A DNA stretch of 32,926 nt from SZUA-430 sp036840015 (lineage in GTDB: Bacteria > Pseudomonadota > Alphaproteobacteria > Micropepsales > Micropepsaceae): assembly GCA_036840015.1 (NCBI GenBank), contig DAISVV010000006.1, positions 1 through 32,926 of the forward strand, in the 5' to 3' direction. This document shows, in pieces, positions 32,557-32,926 of this stretch. The position numbers and the translations under genes are program-made. Each line of letters opens with the position of its first letter. Position 1 is the stretch's first letter. The notes under the pieces were generated by a model that ran no database searches, was not told the DNA's origin, and saw only the letters and a program-made list of their open reading frames with translations.

Positions 32557-32926
32557 TGCTGAAGGTGCGCGTCATACCCTGCCTCGACGTGAAGGACGGC
32601 CGCGTGGTCAAGGGCGTGCGGTTTGAAAACCTGCGCGATGCGGGCGATCCGGTCGAGGCCGCGCGCGCCTACGATGCGGCTGGCGCGGACGAGCTCTGTT
32701 TTCTGGACATCACTGCCAGCCACGAGCAGCGGGGCGCAATTCTTGACGTCATCCGGCGAACCGCGGATGTCTGTTTCATGCCGCTGACCGTGGGCGGCGG
32801 GGTGCGGACGCTCGACGACATGCGGGCCCTGCTGCTTGCCGGGGCGGACAAGGTTTCGATCAACACGGCTGCCGTGCAGCGGCGCGAGGTCGTGCGCGAG
32901 GCGGCCGAGAAGTTCGGTTCCCAGCT
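32556..32926 (+). CDS. hisF: Imidazole glycerol phosphate synthase, cyclase subunit (3' end outside window)
   Basis: The first 123 codons of HisF are present. M-L-K-V-R-V-I-P-C-L-D-V-K-D-G-R-V-V-K-G is the diagnostic N-terminus with catalytic Asp11, followed by F-E-N-L-R-D-A-G-D-P-V-E, F-L-D-I-T-A-S and L-T-V-G-G-G-V-R phosphate-binding loop 1, then K-V-S-I-N-T-A-A-V. HisF forms a complex with HisH, encoded two genes upstream, and produces imidazoleglycerol phosphate and AICAR. The gene runs off the right edge in an open frame, with no sign of damage. Confidence 0.96.
   Translation, partial: MLKVRVIPCLDVKDGRVVKGVRFENLRDAGDPVEAARAYDAAGADELCFLDITASHEQRGAILDVIRRTADVCFMPLTVGGGVRTLDDMRALLLAGADKVSINTAAVQRREVVREAAEKFGSQ

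Overview
The window is GC-rich chromosomal DNA from an alphaproteobacterium, probably a draft or metagenome assembly because it contains a 100-N scaffold gap. The evidence is a gene order typical of alphaproteobacterial chromosomes near the replication origin: leuS-lptE-holA, parBA-rsmG-mnmG-mnmE, rho-hemJ-hemH-hemE, then a DUF299 kinase/phosphorylase, maf-aroE-coaE-dnaQ, secB, a Tim44-domain protein, mltA, smr, hslUV and hisBHAF. The genus cannot be resolved from sequence alone. I see no rRNA, tRNA, insertion sequence, prophage or CRISPR array.

Layout. 1-2565 (+): the end of leuS, then lptE and holA. 2569-8772 (-): chromosome partitioning (parB, parA), 16S rRNA methylation (rsmG), the two subunits of the tRNA wobble-uridine modification enzyme (mnmG, mnmE) and a small DUF6489 protein. 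8912-13981: mostly less conserved cargo, namely a DUF255/YyaL-type thioredoxin-fold protein interrupted by the assembly gap, a quinone oxidoreductase, a decayed small membrane-protein gene, an HD-domain protein and a short-chain dehydrogenase. 14000-19079 (-): a secreted protein of unknown function, rho, and late haem synthesis genes hemJ, hemH and hemE. 19080-19457: the hemE/DUF299 divergent gap, which is the chromosome origin in Caulobacter and is a candidate oriC here. 19458-23047 (+): DUF299, maf, aroE, coaE and dnaQ, tightly packed. 23044-26343: secB (-), then timA, a broken mltA, and smr (+). 26373-30476 (-): an unusual prephenate-dehydratase-like / transmembrane / OmpA-like fusion, then hslU and hslV. 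30563-32926 (+): hisB, hisH, hisA and the beginning of hisF.

Most noteworthy points. (i) The 683-residue cytosolic PDT-like, membrane, periplasmic OmpA-like protein is an architecture I do not recognise. (ii) Five parS-like 14-mers lie within 2.6 kb beside parAB, two of them in a diverged 100-bp tandem duplication upstream of mnmG. (iii) Several core genes carry changes at residues expected to be invariant: the ParA Walker A motif has KPP instead of KTT and the gene has an early stop; HslV has Ala instead of Asp17 and Arg before Thr1; Rho has DNITR instead of DSITR; mltA has an in-frame amber codon before its catalytic end. These could reflect real degeneration or base-call errors, and only reads or relatives can decide.

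All function names rest on motif recognition by eye; no database search was run.
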